From: Lachnospiraceae bacterium
GTDB taxonomy: Bacteria; Bacillota; Clostridia; Lachnospirales; Lachnospiraceae
Assembly (NCBI GenBank): GCA_900769175.1
Contig: CAAGFP010000145.1
Span: forward strand, 1 to 52,300
Reading direction: 5' to 3'
DNA length: 52,300 nucleotides
Part shown: piece by piece, positions 26,791 to 34,995 of the stretch
Position numbering within the stretch: position 1 is the stretch's first letter
Layout of the letters: every line of letters begins with the position of its first letter
Made by a program: the position numbers and the translations under genes
The notes under the pieces: generated by a model
The model's database searches: none
What the model saw: the letters and a program-made list of their open reading frames with translations, nothing else
What the model was told of the DNA's origin: nothing

Positions 26791-26853
26791 AATCCCTTTT
26801 TACCGTTCATTCACCGAAGCATATTATTTCCTCACTTTCTGTAAAAAGGGATT
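26791..26853 (-). terminator. Inverted repeat between the pilin and DUF5702 genes, probable attenuator
   Basis: AATCCCTTTTTAC (26791-26803) and GTAAAAAGGGATT (26841-26853) are perfect 13-bp complements around a 37-nt loop. It begins about 50 bp past the pilin stop. No U-tract follows, so it is more likely to protect the 3' end of the abundant pilin mRNA or reduce read-through than to stop all transcription. Confidence 0.6.
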
Positions 26854-26903
26854 TCTTACTTCATACTTCTTTCTTTTTGTTTCAAACTTCATTTTTCTTT
26901 TGC

Positions 26904-27071
26904 TTATATCTTATTCACTTTATTTGTGATGGTTTTAAATACCTTTTCCACAATATCAATCATCTCTTTCTTAAAAATCAGGACAAGGCTGATTAATACT
27001 ACAAGAATAAGTATAATTTCCACCGTAGACAAGCCATCTTCTTCTTTCATAAACCGTGTCAGCAAATTCAT
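26904..27071 (-). CDS. flp: Flp1-type major pilin
   Basis: 55 residues, translated by hand. After a short leader ending EEDG comes LSTVEIILILVVLISLVLIF: cleavage after Gly13 and Glu18 at +5, the classic type IVb signature, then a short Lys-rich tail (KKEMIDIVEKVF). The size and TVEIILILVVLI core match Flp1-family pilins of Firmicutes. AAGGAGG precedes the ATG strongly, consistent with high expression. It lies between tadC and the DUF5702 gene; both A24 peptidases in the operon could process it. Confidence 0.93.
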   Translation of the reverse strand: MNLLTRFMKEEDGLSTVEIILILVVLISLVLIFKKEMIDIVEKVFKTITNKVNKI

Positions 27072-27087
27072 AATTTGTTTCCTCCTT

Positions 27088-28266
27088 TCATAGCATTGAA
27101 AAAGCGGGCAGCATTACAATCGTCATCACAACCAAAAGAAGCAATGTCGTTGGCAACAAAAGCTTCGTTCCGATTCTTGCATTCTCTTTCTGTATTTGCT
27201 CCTGAAGCATTTTCAGGCACAAATCGCCTTCTGCTCTTAGTTTTTCAATCAATGTTTTTGAACCATATCTGGAATTGAGCATAAACAAAACACTCAGCCT
27301 TCTTACTTCACGAATTCTGCACCGGTCGGAAAAGTTTTTAAAGCTTTCCGTTTCAGACTTCCCATTCTGCAAGTCCAATATCACATATCGAAGCTGCTCA
27401 TAAAGTTCCAGTTTCTTTCCCTGTTTTTCATACTGCCGGATGATTCTTTGCAGCGCCATCCGCAGCCCCAGCCCGGCGCCGAGATACATCGCAAGTTTAT
27501 AAACGAGTTCCGGAAATTGTATTTTCATCTCTTCCAAGCTCTTTTTCTCTCTGTTCCTGCGCTCTGATTTCGGAAGGATGATCAATAGAATGATTACTGC
27601 CAAAAGAGGTAGAAGTACCCAGAAATCCACTTCTTTCTTCTCCTTCCAGATAATCGGTTTCCCCTCTAATTCACTTGGAAGTACGAAATAATCGTGATTT
27701 CTTGTTCTACTTTCGCTGCCTTGAAGTGTATCAATTAATTCCTGATAAAAATTTCCTTTTGAAGCATTCGAATCCGCGCAAAGCGTCAACATCCATTCTT
27801 CTGTACAAATCATTTCTTCATAAAATACGGTTACTACAAGACTTATTCTTGTATCTTCTTCTAATAGCCTTACTCTTTCCCCATCGTTATTAATAATTCC
27901 TTCCGGGCTTATTTCGTAGCTGACTTCATAAGGATATCCTTCCAATTGTTCCGGAAGGCTGATATTCCCGTGAATCTGCCGGAAGCTTTCATGATCACCA
28001 AGAACTGCTTCCTTTAACTTCTGAATAAATTCCGGATAGGTCTTCAAAGCAAGTTCTTCATCAAATTCCCTTTCCGAGACAGCAAAACTGATTTCTTCTT
28101 TCCCATATTCGGACTCAGCAATCAAAACCACATCCCGCTCACCTTCCTCATATGCATTTCGTTCAATTTCAGTTACCGGCTCGGGAGACTGAATCAGATT
28201 TTTCAAAAGAAAAACGGATAAAATAATGACAATCGCAAGGATGAAATACCATCTCGATTTTTTCAT
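27088..28266 (-). CDS. tadC: TadC-like pilus platform protein with a large N-terminal extension
   Basis: 392 residues from the ATG at 28266, which overlaps the TadB stop (ATGA). One N-terminal membrane helix is followed by about 190 extracytoplasmic residues (FAVSEREFDEELALKTYPEF, repeated acidic stretches). Then come a second helix and a type II secretion F-like domain (FPELVYKLAMYLGAGLGLRMALQRII) with a final helix. TadC proteins normally lack such an ectodomain. The conserved C-terminal half makes the assignment secure. Confidence 0.85.
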   Translation of the reverse strand: MKKSRWYFILAIVIILSVFLLKNLIQSPEPVTEIERNAYEEGERDVVLIAESEYGKEEISFAVSEREFDEELALKTYPEFIQKLKEAVLGDHESFRQIHGNISLPEQLEGYPYEVSYEISPEGIINNDGERVRLLEEDTRISLVVTVFYEEMICTEEWMLTLCADSNASKGNFYQELIDTLQGSESRTRNHDYFVLPSELEGKPIIWKEKKEVDFWVLLPLLAVIILLIILPKSERRNREKKSLEEMKIQFPELVYKLAMYLGAGLGLRMALQRIIRQYEKQGKKLELYEQLRYVILDLQNGKSETESFKNFSDRCRIREVRRLSVLFMLNSRYGSKTLIEKLRAEGDLCLKMLQEQIQKENARIGTKLLLPTTLLLLVVMTIVMLPAFSML

Positions 28267-29015
28267 GAATAACGACTTCCTTTCCGAATCAATTTCATAG
28301 CCCAATACAGAGCAAACAAATAAATCAAAAGGCAAATTGTCATAATGATCCGCCCGCTTAATCCTTCATAAAAAAACTGAAAATATCCGGGGCTGGTCAT
28401 CGATATGTATGCCATAATTCCAAACGGCGCAAGACTCATTATTTTTATCTCGAATTCCTGCGAAGCAATCATGGTACGGAGTTCATTCTCAAGTTCCAAT
28501 TTCTGCCCAAGTTCATAGTCCGTCCGCGCTATCATTTCATTCAGATTACCTCCCATCTGCCTTCCTAAAGAAAACATTTCCGAAAACTCCATAATCTCCG
28601 GAATCCGACTTCTTTCCCCGAAATCCATAAACAACTGCTCCGCCTTTTCATTATGATTCATTCCCATTGCAATCCACCGTAATTCCTCGTTTATATCCTT
28701 GTACTCTTTTAATTGCTCATTCATATCCTGTATGGTTTTCCTTAATGCGTTCTCCGTATTACTTCCGGACTGTAAATGAACATAAAGGCATCGTACCATT
28801 TCCTGAAACCCCTGAATCAGTTCCCGGCGACGCTTCTCAATATATTGTTTTTTCCGGGAGTGCAAAAAAATCGGAAATAAAAGAATCATAATCACGTAAA
28901 CCGTCAAAGAATGATAGAAGAAATAAGCGGGCAAAATACACAAGGCGGCCCAAAGAAGAAGGTTTAATAATAATTCTTTTCCGGATAATTTCCATACATC
29001 ATAATTTTTCTTCAT
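28263..29015 (-). CDS. tadB: TadB-like type II secretion F family protein
   Basis: 250 residues. Two helices near the N-terminus, a cytoplasmic F domain (GFQEMVRCLYVHLQSGSNTENALRKT and EFSEMFSLGRQMGGNLNEMI) and C-terminal helices (ISMTSPGYFQFFYEGL) match TadB. With TadC it forms the inner-membrane platform of the Flp pilus machine. Overlaps tadC by 4 nt and follows tadA after 13 nt. Confidence 0.9.
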   Translation of the reverse strand: MKKNYDVWKLSGKELLLNLLLWAALCILPAYFFYHSLTVYVIMILLFPIFLHSRKKQYIEKRRRELIQGFQEMVRCLYVHLQSGSNTENALRKTIQDMNEQLKEYKDINEELRWIAMGMNHNEKAEQLFMDFGERSRIPEIMEFSEMFSLGRQMGGNLNEMIARTDYELGQKLELENELRTMIASQEFEIKIMSLAPFGIMAYISMTSPGYFQFFYEGLSGRIIMTICLLIYLFALYWAMKLIRKGSRYS

Positions 29016-29028
29016 GTTTCATCTCTCT

Positions 29029-30225
29029 TTATTTACACAACCTTTGCATTTTCCGGGTATGAATCAGTTCTCCGCTCCTTTTGAGCAAACAATCCATTTT
29101 CGAATCCGAATGATATGTAAAAATCGGATTCAACTGAATCATTCCATCCACAATTCCGGCAAGTTCAGAAATTTCCATCACCCTTCTCTTTCCGTCTTTC
29201 GTCCGCTCCAGATAGATGATCAAATCAAGCCCTGATACAATCTGCATCCGAATGGATTCTCCGGGCAGACGGACCGCCATTAAAACCATGGCTTCCAGTC
29301 TGGATAACATATCCGGTATTCCGTTCGCATGTGCAGTTGTCATACTTCCGTCGTGACCGGTATTTAACGCCTGGAGCATATCAAAGCATTCCTCGGAGCG
29401 CACTTCCCCAATCACAATACGGTCCGGACGCATCCTGAGTGCCGTAACAATTAAATCTCTCATGGTAATATCTTTTCCGCCGGAATCTGTTTTGTTTTTC
29501 GTTTCAAGACTAACTAAATTCTCAATGGATGAAAGATTCAGCTCCGCACTGTCTTCTATGGTTATGACCCGTTCCGATACCGGAATATACTCGGATAAAG
29601 CATTCAAAAAGGTTGTTTTTCCACTGGAAGTCCCGCCACTAATTAAAATGTTGTAGCCGCTTTGAACAGCGTCTTTCAAAAAATCAGCTGCCTCCTTTGT
29701 AATCGTTCCCCTCTCAATCATTTCCGTCATTCCCAGATGTTTCTTCGAAAACTTCCGGATTGTTATAGTGTTTCCTTTCACGCTTGGAGGGCTGAGAACG
29801 ATACAGACTCTGCTGCCGTCTTTTAATCTTGCATCCACAACGGGAGAACTTAAGGTAACGGTTCGATCGCACTCCGCAACGATATGCTGGATAACATCCG
29901 TTAATTTTTCTTCGGATTCAAAAATTCTGTCCCAAAGAATCATTTTCCCGTTTTTCTCATAAAAAATTCGATTATATGCATTTACCATTATTTCAGTCAC
30001 TTCGTCATCTTCTATCAGCTCCTGCAAAATATCCAGTTTTCGAATAGAATCAAAAACGGATTTCAACAATTCTTCTTTTTCGCCAAGGCTGATAAACTTA
30101 TCTTTTGAATACTCCTGAATGGTTCCTGCAATCAGTTTTTTTAATTCTGCTTCATTCTCTTCTCCGGAATAATCCAGCCGGTTACGCACCAGGGCGATTA
30201 TTTCTTTCTTTTCCTCTTCATTCAT
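29029..30225 (-). CDS. tadA: TadA/CpaF secretion ATPase
   Basis: 398 residues. Walker A GGTSSGKTT (197-205), the Asp box EDSAEL, Walker B RPDRIVIGEVRSEE, and the His box TGHDGSMTTAHAN are complete. It is the hexameric motor for Flp pilus extension. Three nucleotides separate it from tadZ. Confidence 0.96.
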   Translation of the reverse strand: MNEEEKKEIIALVRNRLDYSGEENEAELKKLIAGTIQEYSKDKFISLGEKEELLKSVFDSIRKLDILQELIEDDEVTEIMVNAYNRIFYEKNGKMILWDRIFESEEKLTDVIQHIVAECDRTVTLSSPVVDARLKDGSRVCIVLSPPSVKGNTITIRKFSKKHLGMTEMIERGTITKEAADFLKDAVQSGYNILISGGTSSGKTTFLNALSEYIPVSERVITIEDSAELNLSSIENLVSLETKNKTDSGGKDITMRDLIVTALRMRPDRIVIGEVRSEECFDMLQALNTGHDGSMTTAHANGIPDMLSRLEAMVLMAVRLPGESIRMQIVSGLDLIIYLERTKDGKRRVMEISELAGIVDGMIQLNPIFTYHSDSKMDCLLKRSGELIHTRKMQRLCK

Positions 30226-30228
30226 AGT

Positions 30229-31272
30229 TCACCAATTAAAATCATCCTTTGTAATCTGTCTGACCGCATCGCCCAGCTCCGAATAGACCAGTTCCGAAAT
30301 ATTCACTGGAAGGTTATGAAAGAGCGGGAGGTTGCATTTCTTTGTCCGCCTTATTACATCTTCATATTGCAGGGTTTTTAAAAGTTCCTCATACTGCGAA
30401 ACCTTTGCAAGCGCCATACCGTCATTTTTCACCATCATATAAACATGGGAACAGCGATTTAAAATTTGAAAAAGCCCCTGAATATGATCCGATAAATCCA
30501 AAAGAATATAATCATACATTCCGCTTTCAAACAGTTCATCCAAAAGCTCGTCCCATTGTTCACAAGTTACTGACATCAGATCAATAAAAGAAAGTGCCGG
30601 CGGAATATAATCAAGTCCATTCATGGACAGGCGGATTTCTCCTACCTGTTCCCGAAATTCTGTTTTAATATTTTTCAGATAGTATAAAAGGTCCGTCACG
30701 TCCGCCTTCCGCTCACGACACAGCAATTGGGCAAAGCCGGAAAACGATTCAAAATTCAAATATAAAACCCTGTATTTTTTTGCAAGCATCTGCCCCAAAA
30801 CCAGTGAAAAAGAGGTTTTCAAACACCTTCCGATAGGCGAATAAATTCCAATCAGTTTTCCCTTCTGCGTTCTCTTTTCGTCCGCTGACGGGCTTTCATA
30901 TCCGGAATCCAAAAGGATAAGTTTCGCAATCTCATTCGCATTCTGATATTTATAAATCCCCTCTTGGTTGCGTTCGTCGGTCAGAATAACAAATTTCATA
31001 TTCTCCTTATTTTCATCTGGTTTCTTCGCATGTTCTATACCGTCCTGGTTTCGTTGTTCTTCCCGGATTTCCTTATCCAGCAGTTTTTTCCTGCCTTCCT
31101 CGTCCGTCAAACAGAACGCGATTTCATGTTCCGCGCAGTACTCTTTTACTTTTGAAATCTCTGTAAAACCGCAAATCGGGAAAGGAAGAAGTTTTTTCTG
31201 ATTCATATAGTTTTGCATCTTCTGACCATATTTTTGATCATCAAGATATAGAATGATTTCTTTCCCTTTCAA
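30229..31272 (-). CDS. tadZ: TadZ/CpaE-like polarity ATPase
   Basis: 347 residues. A receiver-like N-terminal half is followed by a MinD/ParA-type domain whose P-loop is degenerate: GIYSPIGRCLKTSFS lacks the usual KGGxGKT arrangement but keeps K-T-S. VLYLNFESFSGFAQLL and DYILLDLSD correspond to the switch regions. TadZ proteins place the pilus machine at the membrane or pole. It starts at TTG sharing two bases with the peptidase stop (TTGA), so it is translationally coupled. Confidence 0.85.
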   Translation of the reverse strand: MKGKEIILYLDDQKYGQKMQNYMNQKKLLPFPICGFTEISKVKEYCAEHEIAFCLTDEEGRKKLLDKEIREEQRNQDGIEHAKKPDENKENMKFVILTDERNQEGIYKYQNANEIAKLILLDSGYESPSADEKRTQKGKLIGIYSPIGRCLKTSFSLVLGQMLAKKYRVLYLNFESFSGFAQLLCRERKADVTDLLYYLKNIKTEFREQVGEIRLSMNGLDYIPPALSFIDLMSVTCEQWDELLDELFESGMYDYILLDLSDHIQGLFQILNRCSHVYMMVKNDGMALAKVSQYEELLKTLQYEDVIRRTKKCNLPLFHNLPVNISELVYSELGDAVRQITKDDFNW

Positions 31273-31778
31273 AATATCCCCCCTGTTGCAAGCATCGTTC
31301 CCAGCAAAATCGGCAACGAGAAATGAAGCCGTATTTTTTTACAATCTTTTTCTGTTCCGTTCTGAAAATAGGGCTCGATTTTCATGTTTTTCTGACTGAG
31401 CGATTTCACCGTTTTCTTTGTATAGGAAATAAAATATTCCATTCGATTCACCAGATTCCGATTGATGAGCATACGAATTAACCCAATAAACGCGCCTGTG
31501 ATGGCAGCCCAGAATATGCTTTGCAGAATTAACTCAGGTGACAAAAATGTCCCTACCACCATGAACAGTTTAATATCGCCTGCACCCATAGCCCGAAAAA
31601 TAAAAAAGGGGAATAATAATACCAATGGTAAAAGAACGGAGCAAAGAATGGACAGATAATTTCGATCGTTTAAAATCAGAATCCGGTAGCACAATCCAAT
31701 CGGAAGTCCTATTCCGATAAAAAAATTCGGAATTTTACATGTAGAAAAATCCATGATTGCGGACGCAATCAAAATCAT
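31269..31778 (-). CDS. tadV: TadV/CpaA-like prepilin peptidase, first gene of the tad operon
   Basis: 169 residues from the first ATG. The catalytic pair is in IMDFSTCKIPN and GAGDIK, both typical of A24 peptidases, with about five helices. The only good ribosome binding site (AAGGAGG) is too far from this ATG (about 20 nt) but lies 7 nt before an ATA codon at 31791-31793, five codons upstream in frame. Starting there would add IAILF and give the first helix a normal length before the catalytic Asp. A CTG two codons before the ATG is another option. The C-terminal tail is soluble and basic. Confidence 0.85.
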   Translation of the reverse strand: MILIASAIMDFSTCKIPNFFIGIGLPIGLCYRILILNDRNYLSILCSVLLPLVLLFPFFIFRAMGAGDIKLFMVVGTFLSPELILQSIFWAAITGAFIGLIRMLINRNLVNRMEYFISYTKKTVKSLSQKNMKIEPYFQNGTEKDCKKIRLHFSLPILLGTMLATGGIF

Positions 31779-32000
31779 AAACAGAATTGCTATACAACCG
31801 CCTCCTTGTAAATAAAATTTAAAAGCATTAACCGTATAAATTTATTCAACCTTATAAGAATTAGCCAAATGACCTCAAATATCAAATAAACATACATCCA
31901 GCCAAATCTTGTCGAAGAAATACTATTATTTCAAAAACCGGTTAAAATACTTCATGAAAATGTAAGCAGGGAATCATAATGAATATACTAGATTAAAGAT

Positions 32001-32037
32001 GGTGGCTCAGCCGATATCATTATCTGATACGTCCACC
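32001..32037 (-). promoter_or_regulatory. Stem-loop in the long leader of the tad operon
   Basis: GGTGG (32001-32005) pairs with CCACC (32033-32037), and an inner TATC/GATA pair closes a small hairpin. The leader from the predicted start (about 32059) to the first gene is about 270 nt, unusually long. I could not match it to a known riboswitch class, including the c-di-GMP classes. Apart from this element, the 384-bp gap (31794-32177) holds only the promoter and AT-rich DNA. Confidence 0.45.
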
Positions 32038-32065
32038 TGCAAGTGAATTACTCTGCTTAAAACAG

Positions 32066-32094
32066 ACAATAGCATATAGAATTTGATTTTGCAA
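32066..32094 (-). promoter_or_regulatory. Probable sigma-A promoter of the tad operon
   Basis: TTGCAA (32089-32094), a 17-bp spacer and TATTGT (32066-32071) on the minus strand. It is the best candidate between the BofA-like gene and the first tad gene. Confidence 0.55.
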
Positions 32095-32177
32095 GAAAAG
32101 TGCAAAAGAAAAAATAACCAAATAATTTCGTCAATTTCAAATAATCTGCCTGAAAAAGTTTTATTTTACTTGTTTTT

Positions 32178-32387
32178 TCATGTCAAAAAGAATTGAATTC
32201 CATATAAAAGAACAACGCCCGGAAAGCCTAAAAATGCACATACCAGTGCGCTCCATTGATTCAATGCAACCGCGATTTCATAGCCTTTCATGATAAATGC
32301 TTCATTCAAAAAATAGATTCCCACCATTGATACCCCGGCGCGAATGAGAAGAATCAGGATGTATTCCAATAATTTTACGAATTTCAT
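32178..32387 (-). CDS. BofA-like small membrane protein
   Basis: 69 residues with two hydrophobic helices. The second half, ALNQWSALVCAFLGFPGVVLLYGIQFF, matches the pro-sigma-K processing inhibitor BofA family (NPxTaLivgiLGIPGVllLY). In spore formers BofA restrains the SpoIVFB protease. Related short proteins also occur in species not known to sporulate, so the role here is open. GGAGCC precedes the ATG. The tad promoter starts about 80 bp beyond its stop. Confidence 0.75.
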   Translation of the reverse strand: MKFVKLLEYILILLIRAGVSMVGIYFLNEAFIMKGYEIAVALNQWSALVCAFLGFPGVVLLYGIQFFLT

Positions 32388-32550
32388 TTTGGCTCCTTTA
32401 TGAATAATCTACAGTAACAGCACGTCCTATATTATAAAATATGCAGCTTGATTATATATATGACTATAAAGTTTCAGTTACGCAGATAGGAACATTTTAT
32501 TCGTAATCAGGTCAACAAAAATTACGAATGAATTCTGCTTTTTGGCTTTT

Positions 32551-32993
32551 TCATCCCGTAATCGTCTCAATCCAATTCCCCACAACATGTGTTAATTTCA
32601 TTCGCTGGCCAATAAAACTATGATTACCGTCAATTTGTTCATACGAAACCAATCCGCCTGCTTTTTTGAGTTTATCGGCTAAGGGTCTGAGCATTTTATC
32701 AGGAGGAGCAACGGTATCATAAGCTGCTTCCACCAGCAAAACATTCTTTTCCAGTAACTCTTCATAGCGGTTAAGCACACTTAATTCCTGCTGATGAATC
32801 AGGGCATTTTCATAGACCTCGCCAGCCGATTGCATTTTGAGGCACTGCCCCAAGCGCCTCTGTGGTTCATATGAATTACAACGCACCCCATTCGCATCAA
32901 AGCATGTTCCAAATCGTTGTTGGTGGTATATCCGGGGAATCCATGAGACATAATGACCGTCGGATACGGGCCTTTCGTTTTAGTATAAAAACC
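32551..32993 (-). pseudogene. Remnant of an alpha/beta hydrolase
   Basis: Two pieces in different frames remain. The first (about 32993-32830) reads KGPYPTVIMSHGFPGY and VVIHMNHRGAWGS, the oxyanion-side strand and HG motif of an alpha/beta hydrolase. The second (about 32820-32551) reads VLLVEAAYDTVAPPDKM and IDGNHSFIGQRMKLT, carrying the catalytic Asp and His. The middle, including the nucleophile Ser elbow and lid, is missing, and the N-terminus is cut by a TAA. Only the C-terminal part remains open as a 111-codon frame, and it is not expected to be functional. A 9-bp inverted repeat (32499-32507, 32521-32529) lies just beyond. Confidence 0.85.
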
Positions 32994-33004
32994 TTAGATG
33001 AATG

Positions 33005-33436
33005 CTAATGACAATGTTCGCAGTCATGTTCTGCCGGGAACATTCCCGGATCATATTCTATCCCGTTTTTATCATAATAGTCCTTAACGGCTTTCTTGAT
33101 TGCTTCCTCTGCAAGCACGGAGCAATGGATTTTGTGAGCCGGAAGTCCGTCAAGCGCTTCGGTTACAGCTTTATTGGTCAGTTTCAGGGCTTCCGAAACA
33201 GGTTGTCCCTTGATTAATTCGGTGGCCATGGAGCTGGAAGCAATCGCACTTCCGCAGCCAAAGGTTTCAAACTTAACATCTTCAATGATCTGCTCTTTAT
33301 TGATTTTTAAATATATTTTCATGATATCGCCGCAAACCGAGTTTCCTACCTCTCCAACGCCGTCTGCATCCTCTATCACGCCAACATTTCTTGGATTTCT
33401 GAAGTGATCCATAACCTTTTCACTGTATAATGCCAT
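33005..33436 (-). CDS. iscU: Iron-sulfur cluster scaffold (IscU/NifU family)
   Basis: 143 residues. The three ligand cysteines (35 in VCGD, 61 in FGCGSAIA, 105 in HCSVLAEEA) and Asp37 are present. The C-terminal HDCEHCH extension is typical of clostridial NifU-like scaffolds. It receives sulfur from the desulfurase encoded 86 bp upstream and assembles clusters for transfer. The ribosome binding site (GGAAT) is modest. Confidence 0.95.
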   Translation of the reverse strand: MALYSEKVMDHFRNPRNVGVIEDADGVGEVGNSVCGDIMKIYLKINKEQIIEDVKFETFGCGSAIASSSMATELIKGQPVSEALKLTNKAVTEALDGLPAHKIHCSVLAEEAIKKAVKDYYDKNGIEYDPGMFPAEHDCEHCH

Positions 33437-33522
33437 TATTTTATTCCTTTCTGTTCGTTAATCATTTTTACTTTTTCACCGGATAAACGGATAAAATTTC
33501 CCGGCACGTTCTATTGCCTGGT

Positions 33523-34716
33523 TTATTCTTTAAATACATGCGGTCTTTTACCGCTTACTAAGTCTCTCCAGAACGGAGACATATTTCGAAGATACGTAAC
33601 AACCTCTTTCACAGAGCGAATCAGATAGTCGATTTCTTCCTCCGTGATCTCTTCTGAAAGTGATAATCGAAGCGAGCCATGCGCTACTTCATGCGGGCGT
33701 CCGATTGCTAAAAGCACGTGGCTTGGGTCCAGTGAACCCGATGTGCACGCAGAGCCTGAAGAAGCTGAAATTCCTTTATCATCAAGAAGCAACAATAAGG
33801 ATTCGCCCTCAATTCCCTCAAAACAGAAATTCACCGTACCGGGCAGTCTTTTGACTCTGTCACCGTTTAATTCCGAATACGGAATTTCATCTAAGCCCGC
33901 TATCAGTTTATCTCTTAAAGGTATGAGTCTGTTTGTATACGCGTCAATCTCTTTTGTCGCATCCTCCAACGCCGCTACCATGCCTGCGATTCCGGCGAGA
34001 TTTTCCGTGCCGGCACGTTTTCCGCGCTCCTGTGCTCCGCCTTCTATTAAATTACTCAAAAGAATACCTTTCTTTGCATACAGAATTCCCACCCCTTTCG
34101 GTCCGTGAAATTTATGAGCGGAAAGGCTTAACATATCAATACAATCTCTTGTTACGTCCACACTAACATGTCCGATTGCCTGAACGGCATCGGTGTGAAA
34201 CAATACATTTTTCTCTCTGCAAAGAGCGCCGATTTCACGAATGGGCTGAACCGTACCGATTTCATTGTTTGCGTACATAACTGTAACAAGTGCCGTGTCT
34301 TCCCTTATTGCATTTTTTACGTCCTCTGCAGACACGACGCCATTACTATGCACGTCTAAAAGTTCAATTTCAAAGCCTTCTTTTTCCAGTTTTTTTAAGG
34401 TATGAAGCACTGCATGATGCTCAAAGGTTGTTGAAATAATGTGCTTTTTCCCTTTCTTCTCTCCTATCTTTGCTGCCGAAATAATAGCCTGATTGTCTGC
34501 CTCGCTTCCGCCGGAAGTAAAATAAATTTCTCTCGCCTCGCAATTTAAAACCGCCGCCGCCCTTTGCCTTGCATCCTCAAGAGCCTCCTTTGCTTTCTGG
34601 CCGATTTCATATAGGCTCGACGGATTTCCGTAGATCTGTCTCATATACGGAAGCATTGCCTGAACTGCATTTTCACTCATTTGCGTCGTCGCTGCATTAT
34701 CAGCATATATTTTCAT
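33523..34716 (-). CDS. iscS: Cysteine desulfurase (IscS/NifS family)
   Basis: 397 residues. PLP-binding Lys202 in SLSAHKFHGPKG and the catalytic Cys324 in SSGSACTSG are present, with TSGGSEADN and HTDAVQA earlier. The short catalytic loop indicates class I. It forms a two-gene unit with iscU. AGGAGG precedes the ATG, and a good promoter with an overlapping dyad lies at 34789-34822. No IscR gene is visible in the window. Confidence 0.96.
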   Translation of the reverse strand: MKIYADNAATTQMSENAVQAMLPYMRQIYGNPSSLYEIGQKAKEALEDARQRAAAVLNCEAREIYFTSGGSEADNQAIISAAKIGEKKGKKHIISTTFEHHAVLHTLKKLEKEGFEIELLDVHSNGVVSAEDVKNAIREDTALVTVMYANNEIGTVQPIREIGALCREKNVLFHTDAVQAIGHVSVDVTRDCIDMLSLSAHKFHGPKGVGILYAKKGILLSNLIEGGAQERGKRAGTENLAGIAGMVAALEDATKEIDAYTNRLIPLRDKLIAGLDEIPYSELNGDRVKRLPGTVNFCFEGIEGESLLLLLDDKGISASSGSACTSGSLDPSHVLLAIGRPHEVAHGSLRLSLSEEITEEEIDYLIRSVKEVVTYLRNMSPFWRDLVSGKRPHVFKE

Positions 34717-34788
34717 AAAGTCCTCCTATTGATACGATTGGTTTGATTTATTTTATCTGTTCATTTGGATAATCCATTTACTGATTCC

Positions 34789-34822
34789 ATGTTAAACTCT
34801 TTTACCTACTAAGTCAATAGGT
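34789..34822 (-). promoter_or_regulatory. Promoter of iscS-iscU with an overlapping ACCTA-N9-TAGGT dyad
   Basis: TTGACT (34812-34817), a 17-bp spacer and TAACAT (34789-34794) on the minus strand. ACCTA...TAGGT (34804-34822) straddles the -35 box, where an Rrf2/IscR-type repressor would be expected to bind. The repressor assignment is inference. Confidence 0.65.
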
Positions 34823-34830
34823 TTTTAATT

Positions 34831-34926
34831 TATTCCAAAATATACTTTTTATTACATCCCCAAATATACTTATTAAAGCATTCTCAAATACACTTTTTAA
34901 AGCATTCCCAAATACGCTTTTCAATC
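34831..34926. repeat. Four degenerate 24-bp tandem repeats upstream of iscS
   Basis: Units at 34831, 34855, 34879 and 34903 share the core CAAATAYACTTNTTAAAG and have an exact 24-bp period. They sit immediately upstream of the iscS promoter and about 70 bp before the divergent DUF2508 gene. Nothing else is seen in the 279-bp gap. Confidence 0.85.
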
Positions 34927-34995
34927 TGAATATTTCTCATTAATCGGTCAATACTCCTGATATCAAATCTTTTATCATAAAATGCAGGAGGCGCC

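Noticed and set aside
32010..32017. GCCGATAT on the + strand, a perfect sigma-28 -10 element
   Set aside because: The nearest TAAA is only 12 bp away and no + strand gene follows; it lies within the tad leader stem-loop, so it is probably chance.
32551..32886. 111-codon frame as an intact hypothetical gene
   Set aside because: Its C-terminal two thirds are hydrolase-like but the beginning is out-of-frame hydrolase sequence, so it is part of a pseudogene.
34831..34926. 24-bp array considered as a CRISPR or iteron origin
   Set aside because: There are no spacers between units and no replication gene nearby.
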